A stretch of DNA of 64,000 bases, from positions 1-64,000 of the forward strand of contig CBDIHP010000036.1 in assembly GCA_965279195.1 (NCBI GenBank). Reading direction: 5' to 3'. A model generated the notes under the pieces. It saw nothing but the letters and a program-made list of their open reading frames with translations, ran no database searches and had not been told where the DNA came from. Below, in pieces: positions 33,895 through 41,729 of this stretch (the first letter of the stretch is position 1; the number at the start of each line of letters is the position of its first letter). The position numbers and the translations under genes are program-made. The stretch is from CBDIHP01 sp965279195. Lineage in GTDB: Bacteria > Planctomycetota > Planctomycetia > Isosphaerales > Isosphaeraceae.

Positions 33895-34905
33895 ATGATG
33901 CCGAGATTCACGCGCAAGATGGTGATGGGGCTGACGCTGGCCGCCCTCGCGTTCCAGTCGTCGGCCAACGCCCAGGAGCCGAAGGCCAAGGCCAAGACGC
34001 CGGCCAAGAAGAAGGCGGCCGCGCCGGCGGTGCCGCCGACGAAGGCGAACGCCCCCTACGGGGAGCACCCGCGCCAGGTGATCGATTTCTACCAGGCGAA
34101 GTCCGACACGCCGACGCCCCTGGTCGTATTTATCCACGGCGGTGGATGGGTTAACGGCGACAAGGGGGGCATCGGGTCGGTGAACGTGCCGACCTTGCTC
34201 AAGAACGGCATCTCGGTCGCCGCGATCAACTACCGGTTCACCACCCAGGCGCAGGAGGCCGACATCAAGCCGCCGGTGAAGTGGCCGCTCGAAGACGCCG
34301 CGCGGGCGATCCAGTTCCTGCGGTCCAAGGCGGGCGAGTGGAACATCGACAAGACGAAGATCGGCTGCACTGGCGGCTCGGCCGGGGCCTGCTCGTCGCT
34401 CTGGCTGGCGTTCCACGACGACATGGCGAAGCCCGACAGTCCCGACCCGATCGCCCGCGAGTCCACCCGGATCACCGCCGCGGCCGTCGGCGGAGCCCAG
34501 ACGTCGCTCGACCCGAAGCAGCTCCGCGAGTGGATGCCCAACATGCGATACGGCGGCCACGCCTTCGGCTTCCGCCAGCCGGGAAACAACGGCCGCGACA
34601 CCGAGTTCCAGCGATTCCATGACCACCGCGAGGAGGTGCTCCCCTGGATCAAGGAGTACTCCCCCTACGAGCACGCCGGGGCCGGCGACCCGCCGATCTT
34701 CATGGACTACCCCGCGCAGGATAAGCCCGCCGTCGTCGGCGAGACGCAGAAGGATCCGACCCACTCGGCCGTCATGGGCCTGAAGCTCCAGGAGAAGCTC
34801 AAGGCCGCCGGGGTCGAGGCCCGGCTGTCGTACCCGGGTGCCAAGGACCCGGATTACAAGACGATGACGGATTTCCTGATCGCGAAGCTCAAGCCGAAGT
34901 CGTGA
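33895..34905 (+). CDS. Secreted alpha/beta-hydrolase (esterase/lipase-like)
   Basis: A 336-aa hydrolase with a signal peptide (about 1-25, ending in SANA) and a Lys/Ala/Pro linker. The fold shows the oxyanion hole HGGGW (about 81-85), and a nucleophile motif GGSAGA, which has Ser where GXSXG esterases place it (about 164-169). An Asp/His pair is expected downstream (DPTHS near 286 and DP..KT). Similar to the hormone-sensitive-lipase/carboxylesterase group. ATG at 33895 is chosen over 33706, whose frame runs through the upstream repeat. Confidence 0.88.
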   Translation: MMPRFTRKMVMGLTLAALAFQSSANAQEPKAKAKTPAKKKAAAPAVPPTKANAPYGEHPRQVIDFYQAKSDTPTPLVVFIHGGGWVNGDKGGIGSVNVPTLLKNGISVAAINYRFTTQAQEADIKPPVKWPLEDAARAIQFLRSKAGEWNIDKTKIGCTGGSAGACSSLWLAFHDDMAKPDSPDPIARESTRITAAAVGGAQTSLDPKQLREWMPNMRYGGHAFGFRQPGNNGRDTEFQRFHDHREEVLPWIKEYSPYEHAGAGDPPIFMDYPAQDKPAVVGETQKDPTHSAVMGLKLQEKLKAAGVEARLSYPGAKDPDYKTMTDFLIAKLKPKS

Positions 34906-34912
34906 GCCGACA

Positions 34913-35053
34913 TGGAGTGCGGAAGCTCGCTTCCGCTCGGTTCTCGCGGAGCTTGCTCCGCGTCCCCGATCGAAGGAGAGACCTTCGGTTCGATGCCTCG
35001 TCTCGGGAGCAAGCTCCCGCCGGGCGAGAGCGGAAGCAAGCTTCCGCACTCCG
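34913..35053. repeat. Palindromic element C
   Basis: Arms 34913-34938 and 35028-35053 match in 24 of 26 positions (start TGGAGTGCGGAAGCTCGC). Inner secondary stems CGCGGAGCTTGCTCCGCG and CGGGAGCAAGCTCCCG give a cloverleaf-like layout. It lies 7 bp after the hydrolase stop and just before the stop of the convergent next gene. Confidence 0.75.
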
Positions 35054-35079
35054 GGTGGACCTGCGATCCGATCGAGACG

Positions 35080-36573
35080 TCACCGCTTCAGGGCCTTCTT
35101 CAGCAGGTTCTCGGTGATCTTCTGGACCCGGGCATCCGGCCCGTGGGGGCGGGAGAAGTGGGACCAGGGGAGCGTGTGGCCGGGCGGGTCGGAGAGGCCC
35201 TGGGCCCAGAAGATGGTCGAGGCGTTGAAGACGAAGTTGCCCTTGGGACCCGGGTAGATCGTGGCGGTCCACTGCTGGGGGTTCACGCCGCTCTGCCAGG
35301 CGGTGCCCCCGGCGACGATCTCCAGGCCGGGGATCTCGGTCGCCGGCTGACCGTGATATTCCCAGCCGATCAGGCCGGGGACCTTGTCGCCCTTCTTGAC
35401 GCCCGTCCCCTCGAAGATCCAGTGTTCGGGCTTCGTGATGACCCAGTCGCCGCCTCCGTTTACGGGGTCGATGTTGCGGGCCCCCATGAGCAGGCCCTCG
35501 TCGGGGCCACGCTCGGGGAAGGGGCCGTTCTTGCTCTCGCGGAGCTTGGCGTAGCCATTGTCGGCGCCATAGGGCCCGCCCCGGAAGAAGATCCGGTTCG
35601 GGCGGCCGTCGACGCTGTTCCGGTAGGGGGCGACCCAGCAGAGGGTGTTGCCCGAGAGGAACAGCAGGCTCACGCCGGCGTCGCGCAACGCCTTCACGCT
35701 GTCGTGCTGGCGGATGTCCCAGTACTCATCGTGGCCGACGCTGATCCAGGCCTTGCACTTGAGGCCCCGGTCGGGCGAGATCATGTTGGAATTCGTGCAG
35801 TAGGCGACGTCGTAGCCGTGCTGCTCCAGCCAGTAGGCGAGCGGGAACTCCAGCGGGATGAACTCGCCCGAGCCGACGGTCAGCGGGTCATTCACGACCC
35901 CGGTGTACTGCGCCTCTCGGCCGTAGGGGCGGTCGAAGCTGACGTCGGCCCAGGGGCCCTCGTTGCCCTTGGGGTGGGTGTAGACCGAGTAGTTATTGGG
36001 CCAGCGATTGTACGCCTGCCAGGTGTTGTCGGAGGTCTGGAACAGGACCTCGGCCGGGCGGTCGTCGGTGACGACGAACACGATGTAGCTCTGCCAGTAG
36101 GCTTCCTTCTCCGGATCGACGAGGGTCGTCATCCGCCCGAGGTAGACGCCGCTGAGCCAGTCGTTGGGGATGGTCAGGCTGGTGGTCTTCTCCCAGCGGC
36201 ACTCGTGGAGGTTCTTGATCCCGGGCTTCGGCGTCGGCTGGGCCTTGCCGTCGAAGGGGCCGAGCTTCGTCATGAGCCGGGCGCCCTTGCCGCCGTAGTA
36301 GCCCATCCGGAAGATCTCGATCTCGAACTTCCGCGCCGGGTCGGTCGAGACGAGGATGTCGAGCGACTCCCCCGCCTTGACGCTCTGCTTCGAGCAATAG
36401 CCCTCGATCCAGGTCGAGCGGAACCCCTGGGCGTCGACCCGGACGCGGGTGAGCTGCCAGTCGTCCGAACCGGGCTTCCGGTTCTCGACGACGACGGGAT
36501 TCTCGGCGAGCGTGGGCAAGGTGGTCAGCAGCGCGAGCGTGAAGGCGAGGAGCCCGAGGCGGGGCGGTCGCAT
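35080..36573 (-). CDS. Secreted protein similar to N,N-dimethylformamidase large subunit (DUF6605-like)
   Basis: A 497-aa exported protein with a signal peptide (about 1-24, AFTLALLTTLPTLAE). A beta-sandwich-like first part (IEGYCSKQSVKAGESLDILVST...FRMGYYGGKGARLM) is followed by a domain with SYIVFVVTDDRPAEVLFQTSDNTWQAYNRW, VAYCTNSNM and KAWISVGHDEYWDIRQHDSVKALRDAGVSLLFLSGNTLCW, typical of proteins annotated as N,N-dimethylformamidase beta subunit. The start at 36573 gives the signal peptide; the longer frame is not supported. No small subunit gene is adjacent, so DMF hydrolysis is not implied. Confidence 0.85.
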   Translation of the reverse strand: MRPPRLGLLAFTLALLTTLPTLAENPVVVENRKPGSDDWQLTRVRVDAQGFRSTWIEGYCSKQSVKAGESLDILVSTDPARKFEIEIFRMGYYGGKGARLMTKLGPFDGKAQPTPKPGIKNLHECRWEKTTSLTIPNDWLSGVYLGRMTTLVDPEKEAYWQSYIVFVVTDDRPAEVLFQTSDNTWQAYNRWPNNYSVYTHPKGNEGPWADVSFDRPYGREAQYTGVVNDPLTVGSGEFIPLEFPLAYWLEQHGYDVAYCTNSNMISPDRGLKCKAWISVGHDEYWDIRQHDSVKALRDAGVSLLFLSGNTLCWVAPYRNSVDGRPNRIFFRGGPYGADNGYAKLRESKNGPFPERGPDEGLLMGARNIDPVNGGGDWVITKPEHWIFEGTGVKKGDKVPGLIGWEYHGQPATEIPGLEIVAGGTAWQSGVNPQQWTATIYPGPKGNFVFNASTIFWAQGLSDPPGHTLPWSHFSRPHGPDARVQKITENLLKKALKR

Positions 36574-36823
36574 GGGAGATGACTCCGGCGGGTCGGGGCG
36601 AGTGGCGGGCCGATGCAACAATCCTGGCAGGATGCCGCGAGTTTATCGGGCGAGCGTGGCCCTTGCGAGACGCCGGTGCCGGGCCGTGCTAGCCTTCGGG
36701 GGCGAGGCCGATTATGATGATCGGATCGTACGGGAGCCCCGAGGGTGCCGTTGACGCTGCGCGTCGGCGGGCCGTCGTGGCGTCCGTCCCGTCTCCGCAG
36801 TTCCGACCACGAAGGACGGTTTC

Positions 36824-37330
36824 ATGGCTGGGAAACCGCAGAATCGGCGCGAGCTTCGCCGGCAGTATGATGCGGCCGAACCTCCGGATCCCATGGAGGA
36901 AGAATCGGACGAGATTATCGAGGACCTGGATGACGAGGTCACCGAGAAACGTCCGAAGAAGAAGGCCAAGGCGGCCAAGCCGAAGGCCAAGTCCACGAAG
37001 GCGGTCAAGCCCACGGCGCGGATGCGGATCGTCTGGACCGTCATGAACGACGCGTTCAAGCCGATCGCGAGCTTCGAGTACAACGACAAGGCCGCCGCCG
37101 AGACCAAGGCCGCCGAACTCACGGCCAAGGGCAAGGGCACGCACTTCGTCCAGAAGACGAAGGAACCGATGCCCGACAACGCCCCCGGCCTGGGCGCCGC
37201 CATCCCCCGAGTCGCCCCCGTCGTCCCCGTCGCCGCGGCCGTCGTCGCCGATGCGGTCATCGAGGACGAGGAGGAAGAGGAAGAAGAAGAGGAAATCGAA
37301 GACGAAGTGGACGACGCGGACGACGAGTGA
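36824..37330 (+). CDS. Small acidic/basic low-complexity protein
   Basis: A 168-aa protein. An N-terminal charged part (MEEESDEIIEDLDDEVTEKRPKKKAKAAKPKAKSTKAVKP) leads to a compact core of about 50 residues (RMRIVWTVMNDAFKPIASFEYNDKAAAETKAAELTAKGKGTHFVQKTKEPM) that looks like a folded small domain. It ends with a hydrophobic stretch and a Glu/Asp tail of about 30 residues. No family recognised; charged tails suggest nucleic-acid or protein binding. A GC-rich hairpin follows the stop. Confidence 0.7.
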   Translation: MAGKPQNRRELRRQYDAAEPPDPMEEESDEIIEDLDDEVTEKRPKKKAKAAKPKAKSTKAVKPTARMRIVWTVMNDAFKPIASFEYNDKAAAETKAAELTAKGKGTHFVQKTKEPMPDNAPGLGAAIPRVAPVVPVAAAVVADAVIEDEEEEEEEEEIEDEVDDADDE

Positions 37331-37360
37331 GTCGCGGCGTCACGTCGGCCTGAGACGCAC

Positions 37361-37398
37361 AACGGCCCGCCTTCCCTCATCGGGGATGGCGGGCCGTT
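37361..37398 (+). terminator. GC-rich terminator hairpin
   Basis: AACGGCCCGCC (37361-37371) pairs perfectly with GGCGGGCCGTT (37388-37398) over 11 bases, 30 bp after the acidic-protein stop. Confidence 0.7.
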
Positions 37399-37403
37399 CC
37401 ACT

Positions 37404-37524
37404 TTGGAGTGCGGCCGTCCGGCTGCCGCGTTCGGCCATCACCATCAGGCGGGTCGAGCGATACGATGGGACTTCAGTTTGTCCCCATCAAGCGGAAAGC
37501 GGCTGCCGGACGGCCGCATTCCAA
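37404..37524. repeat. Palindromic element B
   Basis: Arms 37404-37429 and 37499-37524 agree in 24 of 26 positions (start TTGGAGTGCGGCCGTCCGG). It has nearly the same outer arms as element A but an unrelated interior, which argues for mobilisation or conversion of arms. Situated between the host gene and the phage attachment site. Confidence 0.75.
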
Positions 37525-37536
37525 AGCGCAACGAAA

Positions 37537-37562
37537 AAACCTCATCCAAACGGATGAGGTTT
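37537..37562 (-). terminator. Terminator of the displaced tRNA-Ile half
   Basis: AAACCTCATCC (37537-37547) and GGATGAGGTTT (37552-37562) form an 11-bp stem with loop AAAC; on the minus strand the stem is followed by a run of U. It is the natural terminator of a minus-strand tRNA. Confidence 0.7.
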
Positions 37563-37575
37563 GTCGTATCTCCAG

Positions 37576-37627
37576 TGGGCGCACGAGGATTCGAACCTCG
37601 GACCTTACCCTTATCAGGGGTACGCTC
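37576..37627 (-). other. attL: 3' half of tRNA-Ile(GAU) left by prophage integration
   Basis: Minus-strand sequence gives GAGCGTACCCCTGATAAGGG (GAU anticodon loop), then the T-arm and acceptor strand ending TGCGCCC-A at 37576; CCA is not encoded. The 5' half of a tRNA is missing: upstream sequence is AT-rich and unrelated. The integrase gene starts 140 bp away. Many phages integrate in the 3' half of tRNA genes and restore an intact copy at the other end. The intact tRNA-Ile is therefore expected beyond the right edge. Confidence 0.85.
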
Positions 37628-37768
37628 AATCAAATTTACCGGAGTTTTTGGGGTCTTTCCTGTAGTAACTGCCGATTTTCTGACCAATTTACTACAGAAA
37701 TTACTACAGATTTGGTATGATCGGTCCTCGATGGGTCGCCGTTCCGGCACTCATCTGGAGACCGAATA

Positions 37769-39178
37769 ATGCCCCTGATCTATCATCTGACCTGGGAACC
37801 GAAGACCCGCCGCTGGACGAAAATGTTTCGCGGGAAGAGATTCGCCATCTCCTGTAAACAACTCTCGAAACACTTCGGCGAGGACATCCCCGAGACGAAG
37901 GAAGGGTCTCGCGTCTTCGCCAATCGCTGGTGGGAGATGATGTCGGGCAAGTTGGGGGAAGAAATCCCGCCACATCCCCATCAAGACTCGATCGACCGCC
38001 TCAAGGCGAAACGCGATTGGGCACGGGAGAATCACCCCGAGGTGGTCGCGGAACTCTCGGCGGACCTTGCTGAGGTCGAATCTCTGGAAGGGGCTGACGA
38101 TTCGCCGGATCTGCTCGACCCCGGCGTTGAAGAGAAGGTGTCGTTGCTGAGGATGCTCTCGGGAGTGGATCTAGGCGACCGGCTTGATGGATCGACCTTG
38201 AACTCCTTCTTCGGGTTCGACCCAGAAATCCGGGCGACCAAGCGGATCCGCAAGACCGAATCCGTCCCCGAGGACAAGACCGTCGGTGCCCAGGTCGCGC
38301 GATATCTCGATCGCCAGTTGACCAGGCAGAAGACCGGCGGGATCTCGGTCAGCGAGTTCTCGAACTGTCGGGTCGGGCTCCTCCGCTTCCAGACCTGGAT
38401 CGGTGCGGAGACTTCGGTCGAGAAGATCGACGCGGCGAAGTGGGAATCCTATTGCTATCACCTGCTCGAACACGGTCCGAAGGCGATTGACACCAAGCGA
38501 AAAGATTTCCGGTACGCTCGCAATCTGATCCACTGGTTGCAGGACCATCAGTTGGTCCCGACGATCGGAAATCTAGACCGTCGGTTCAGGTTCAGTGGTG
38601 GGAGGAAAGAGGTCATCACCATTCCGGTTGAAGAAGTCAAGAAAATCGTTGGATTTGCGAAGAATCAATTAAAACTACACATATTATTAATGTGCAATTG
38701 TGGATTCACCCAGCAAGACATCGGTGAACTTGCCCAAGATGAGGTGAATTGGGAATCTGGGCGAATTAAGAGGAAGCGGTCGAAGACCGGTGACGTGAAG
38801 ACCGTCCCGGTGGTCGACTACTTGTTGTGGGACGAGACTTGGACGTTGTTGAAGCGGTTCCGATCGGGACAGGAAAAGGTCCTGCTCACTGCCCAAGGGA
38901 AGCCCTGGGTCCGCGACTTCGTGAAGGAGGATGGCAGCCGGTCCCGTTCCGACGGGATCGACTCCAATTACGATCACCTGAAATTGGCGTATCCTCTGAA
39001 ACTTTTCCGGAAGACCTCGGCGTCCTTGATCGATGGGGGCGAACACGCACGGTACGCCTTCCACTTCCTCGGTCACGCCCCCTCGATCGGTCACAAGAAT
39101 TACCTCCAGCAGAACGGTCCGGCGTTCGATGAGGCGATCCGATGGTTGGGGGTGCAGTACGGATTCACGCCCCGCTGA
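37769..39178 (+). CDS. int: Tyrosine recombinase (phage integrase)
   Basis: A 469-aa integrase. The C-terminal catalytic domain has FRKTSASLID (Arg414), HFLGH (His432/His436) and the nucleophile Tyr445 in HKNYLQ. The expected first catalytic Arg of the family is not at the usual place: the block reads LLMCNCGFTQQDIGELAQDEVNWE (about 304-328), with Thr/Gln instead of Arg after Gly. I associate this variation with planctomycete integrases, which needs checking. The N-terminal core-binding part (about 170-270) is large. It lies just inside attL, as in tRNA-targeting phages. Confidence 0.9.
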   Translation: MPLIYHLTWEPKTRRWTKMFRGKRFAISCKQLSKHFGEDIPETKEGSRVFANRWWEMMSGKLGEEIPPHPHQDSIDRLKAKRDWARENHPEVVAELSADLAEVESLEGADDSPDLLDPGVEEKVSLLRMLSGVDLGDRLDGSTLNSFFGFDPEIRATKRIRKTESVPEDKTVGAQVARYLDRQLTRQKTGGISVSEFSNCRVGLLRFQTWIGAETSVEKIDAAKWESYCYHLLEHGPKAIDTKRKDFRYARNLIHWLQDHQLVPTIGNLDRRFRFSGGRKEVITIPVEEVKKIVGFAKNQLKLHILLMCNCGFTQQDIGELAQDEVNWESGRIKRKRSKTGDVKTVPVVDYLLWDETWTLLKRFRSGQEKVLLTAQGKPWVRDFVKEDGSRSRSDGIDSNYDHLKLAYPLKLFRKTSASLIDGGEHARYAFHFLGHAPSIGHKNYLQQNGPAFDEAIRWLGVQYGFTPR

Positions 39179-39226
39179 CCGGGCGGTTCGAAAAAATCAA
39201 AATGGTGCCGCGCCCGGATCGCCTTG

Positions 39227-39273
39227 GGTGTTCGACTGTATAATAGGTGGTCCGAACTTCCAGACTCGATGAT
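39227..39273 (+). promoter_or_regulatory. Promoter/leader repeat, copy 1
   Basis: A 47-bp sequence identical to 40886-40932. It contains TATAAT at 39239-39244 preceded by TG-type bases (ACTG) and no good -35 box. It ends 12 bases before the ATG of the first membrane-anchored gene, so it includes the 5' leader. Confidence 0.7.
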
Positions 39274-39285
39274 GATGGGACACCG

Positions 39286-40020
39286 ATGGCGACTTTTGCT
39301 CAAAACGTCGTGGTAGCGAAAGATGTTGCCACCATCATTGGAGCGACGGTGGGCGGTCTGTTCACTATGTATGCGACCTTGCAGGGGTTGAGAAATTGGA
39401 AGAATCAGTTGAAAGGAAACATGGAACAGGATTTATGCAGGAAAATCGTCAGAAGTGTTGCTGAGACAGAGAAGTACTTTACGACATTGCTAGATGAATT
39501 GGCGGTTTTCGGAAAGTGTATGGCAGAGATCAACCTTAAAGAGTGGGACGATCTGGAAATTCTAGGGACTTGCGACAGCAACAAGACCAGGTTCGAAAGA
39601 ATCAAAGAAATGGCTATTCCCTGCCGGGTCAAATTGGATAAGTACCTTTTGTATTCTGTAGAAGGTAGAGCGTTATGGGGAAAGGAATTCTCGACAATCG
39701 GGTATCGATATTTGTCAAAGCGGTCTCAGATTCTCAAAATTCTAAATGAATACATTGAGTACGTTGACAAAGTGATGGGCATGGAGAAGTCGTATAGCTT
39801 TCAGCGAGCGAAGCTAATCTCTTACTCCAGGTTTCTGACAGTCAGGAATGACAGGAAAAAGTACGAATCGGTTTACTTGACCGATCTAGAAAATGTGTGT
39901 GACTTCGCAAACAAGATTTTGTCAGGCGACAAAGATTTGTATTTCTTCGAGCGTTGGTGGAGATGGTGGAAAGAGTATTGGACGAAGATTTGCGCCGAGT
40001 TCGACAGTCCAAACTGCTGA
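39286..40020 (+). CDS. Membrane-anchored protein of the W-x-x-QL(K/R)GN family, paralogue 1
   Basis: A 244-aa protein. An N-terminal helix (about 9-33, VVAKDVATIIGATVGGLFTMYATL) is followed directly by the motif RNWKNQLKGNMEQDL and a long helical C-terminal domain. ATG at 39286 follows the shared leader; the longer frame starting at 39247 reads through the leader itself. The WxxQLxGN signature immediately after a membrane segment is shared with the next two genes. No enzyme motif is visible. Base composition is lower in GC than the host genes. Confidence 0.8.
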   Translation: MATFAQNVVVAKDVATIIGATVGGLFTMYATLQGLRNWKNQLKGNMEQDLCRKIVRSVAETEKYFTTLLDELAVFGKCMAEINLKEWDDLEILGTCDSNKTRFERIKEMAIPCRVKLDKYLLYSVEGRALWGKEFSTIGYRYLSKRSQILKILNEYIEYVDKVMGMEKSYSFQRAKLISYSRFLTVRNDRKKYESVYLTDLENVCDFANKILSGDKDLYFFERWWRWWKEYWTKICAEFDSPNC

Positions 40021-40085
40021 GACCACAACCTCAGTTCTGCTGAGGAGTGACCAGCGTTTCAAACTCGATGAAGAGAGGCACACCG

Positions 40086-40802
40086 ATGTTTTCTTTCTTC
40101 GCTGTCACGCTGACCGACCTCAAGGATTCCGTTTCGATTCTAGGCACTTTCTTCGCAATGTACATCGGTTGGCAAGGGCTCAATACCTGGCAGCGACAAC
40201 TTAGGGGTAATGATGAATATCAAATAGCAAGACGATTAATGAGACTGTGCCAAAAGCTCAGGCGACTGATGGGGAAAGCTCGCAGAGGCACAGTTGACGA
40301 AGCCGACTATAACAAGACGCTAATTGAAAGACTCAATGACCAAGGTGCGAACTACCAGGGTAGGGAAATTCGCACGGAAATCTTGCTGGAAAGAAACTGG
40401 TTCCATATTCGGGCACTGCTCGAAGAAATCGAAGATATCACGGTCGATGCGGAAGCGTTTTGGGGTTCTATTGTGACCGACAAGGTGGGCGCGATTGCCA
40501 AACTAGTATACTTCTGGAATTCGAAACGAATCGCATTTGTTCTACTGCAAGATTTCCAAACTGATGATGGTGAATCGCGTTGGCAAAACCGCCAACAGCG
40601 TGAATTGGCAAGAGCCGTGGTTTTTGAGATGACAGAAGACGATTCTTATTCGAAAGATTTCAGGAGGGTCACTGACGATCTGGTGGAGTTCGCAAGACCA
40701 AAGATCATCCAGTCTGGGGTTAATGCCCATGTCGCACGAATTCGAGACGCAATCGAGAAAGCATGGAACGAAAATGACTGGGTAATTGATGGGAAGGATT
40801 GA
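40086..40802 (+). CDS. Membrane-anchored protein of the W-x-x-QL(K/R)GN family, paralogue 2
   Basis: A 238-aa protein with a helix near 8-30 (LTDLKDSVSILGTFFAMYIGWQGL), the motif NTWQRQLRGNDEYQIARR and a charged helical domain. Sequence identity to paralogues 1 and 3 outside the motif is low by eye. The start is preceded by ACTCGATGA...GGCACACCGATG, a shortened version of the leader found before paralogues 1 and 3. Unknown function; a helical sensor or effector with a membrane anchor is one possibility. Confidence 0.8.
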   Translation: MFSFFAVTLTDLKDSVSILGTFFAMYIGWQGLNTWQRQLRGNDEYQIARRLMRLCQKLRRLMGKARRGTVDEADYNKTLIERLNDQGANYQGREIRTEILLERNWFHIRALLEEIEDITVDAEAFWGSIVTDKVGAIAKLVYFWNSKRIAFVLLQDFQTDDGESRWQNRQQRELARAVVFEMTEDDSYSKDFRRVTDDLVEFARPKIIQSGVNAHVARIRDAIEKAWNENDWVIDGKD

Positions 40803-40829
40803 GTCCCACCAGGTGGTCAAGTAGGGCAT

Positions 40830-40860
40830 AGAGCCAACCGCAATGGGTTAGCTCTTTTTA
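40830..40860 (+). terminator. Rho-independent terminator
   Basis: AGAGC...AACC pairs with GGTT...GCTCT (stem 40830-40855, one mismatch) and is followed by TTTTTA. It closes the transcript of paralogues 1 and 2. Confidence 0.7.
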
Positions 40861-40885
40861 ATTCGACCACGCCCGATTCTAGTTT

Positions 40886-40932
40886 GGTGTTCGACTGTAT
40901 AATAGGTGGTCCGAACTTCCAGACTCGATGAT
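40886..40932 (+). promoter_or_regulatory. Promoter/leader repeat, copy 2
   Basis: Identical over 47 bp to 39227-39273, with TATAAT at 40898-40903. Lies directly after a terminator and 11 bases before the start of paralogue 3. Exact identity in DNA when the coding parts have diverged suggests a recent duplication or conserved control. Confidence 0.7.
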
Positions 40933-40943
40933 TAGGGGCACTT

Positions 40944-41633
40944 ATGGGCGCGAACTTTATTCAGTGGCTCATGTCGCAATCGTGGTCCTGGTGGATTCAG
41001 TTCTTCAAAGATTGGGGTTCAGCGGTCAAGGATTTTGGTACGCCCCTCACCGGTTTTTTCACGGCGTGCGTTGCACTGAGCGGATTGTGGGGTTGGAAGC
41101 GACAGATGAGAGGGAATCTGGAACAGGAGATATCTAGGAAGGTTCTTACGGAGTCTACGAATCTCAAACGCTACATTAAAAACGCGGCGAGCATACTTGC
41201 CCAGGGATTAACCGTCTCGAAAATTCTGGTGAGCGCGCAACACAGTAAAGAGTTGGAACAAATTACCTTAAAAGCAACCATTCTTGGTGAGTCCAAGACA
41301 GGTGCGAACCTCGAAAAATTGAAAAATCATTTGGTTCTGTTTGAACAGGTTGTTGTTGAAGGAATTGCCCTTTGGGGGAACGACTTCGAAATTCTAGTCA
41401 AAGACCTTATTGAATATAGCGAAGGATTCATAACCGTAATTGACAATGCAAATAATCATATCTCATTAATGAGAATAATCTCTGAACATTATGGGGACCG
41501 TTCAGAGTTATACGGTGGAATAGTGACCTCTGCCCTCCAAGGACCAGCCCCAGAGGGCAACTTGGAAGTGAAGGTCAAAGCAATACACGATTACGTCGGC
41601 AAGAAACTCGCTAGAAGAAACTTAAAGGAATAG
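40944..41633 (+). CDS. Membrane-anchored protein of the W-x-x-QM(K/R)GN family, paralogue 3
   Basis: A 229-aa protein with a Trp-rich N-terminus (QWLMSQSWSWWIQFFKDWGS), a helix near 33-50 (PLTGFFTACVALSGLWG) and the motif WKRQMRGNLEQEISRKVL, followed by a helical soluble part. Same design as the previous two genes. Unlike them it begins with an amphipathic aromatic segment. A strong terminator follows at 41653. Confidence 0.8.
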   Translation: MGANFIQWLMSQSWSWWIQFFKDWGSAVKDFGTPLTGFFTACVALSGLWGWKRQMRGNLEQEISRKVLTESTNLKRYIKNAASILAQGLTVSKILVSAQHSKELEQITLKATILGESKTGANLEKLKNHLVLFEQVVVEGIALWGNDFEILVKDLIEYSEGFITVIDNANNHISLMRIISEHYGDRSELYGGIVTSALQGPAPEGNLEVKVKAIHDYVGKKLARRNLKE

Positions 41634-41652
41634 AGGACATCCCAGCATGATG

Positions 41653-41682
41653 AACCCCAGGGGAATGCCCCTGGGGTTTTCG
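41653..41682 (+). terminator. Rho-independent terminator
   Basis: AACCCCAGGGG (41653-41663) pairs perfectly with CCCCTGGGGTT (41668-41678), loop AATG, then TTCG. Closes the rightward three-gene array. Confidence 0.8.
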
Positions 41683-41729
41683 TTTCGGTCTCATCACTCA
41701 TTAGGGAATGATATTCGTCAACGCTTCGA

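Noticed and set aside
39247..39285. Longer start for membrane paralogue 1
   Set aside because: It would include the 47-bp promoter/leader that is identical before paralogue 3, so translation from it is unlikely.
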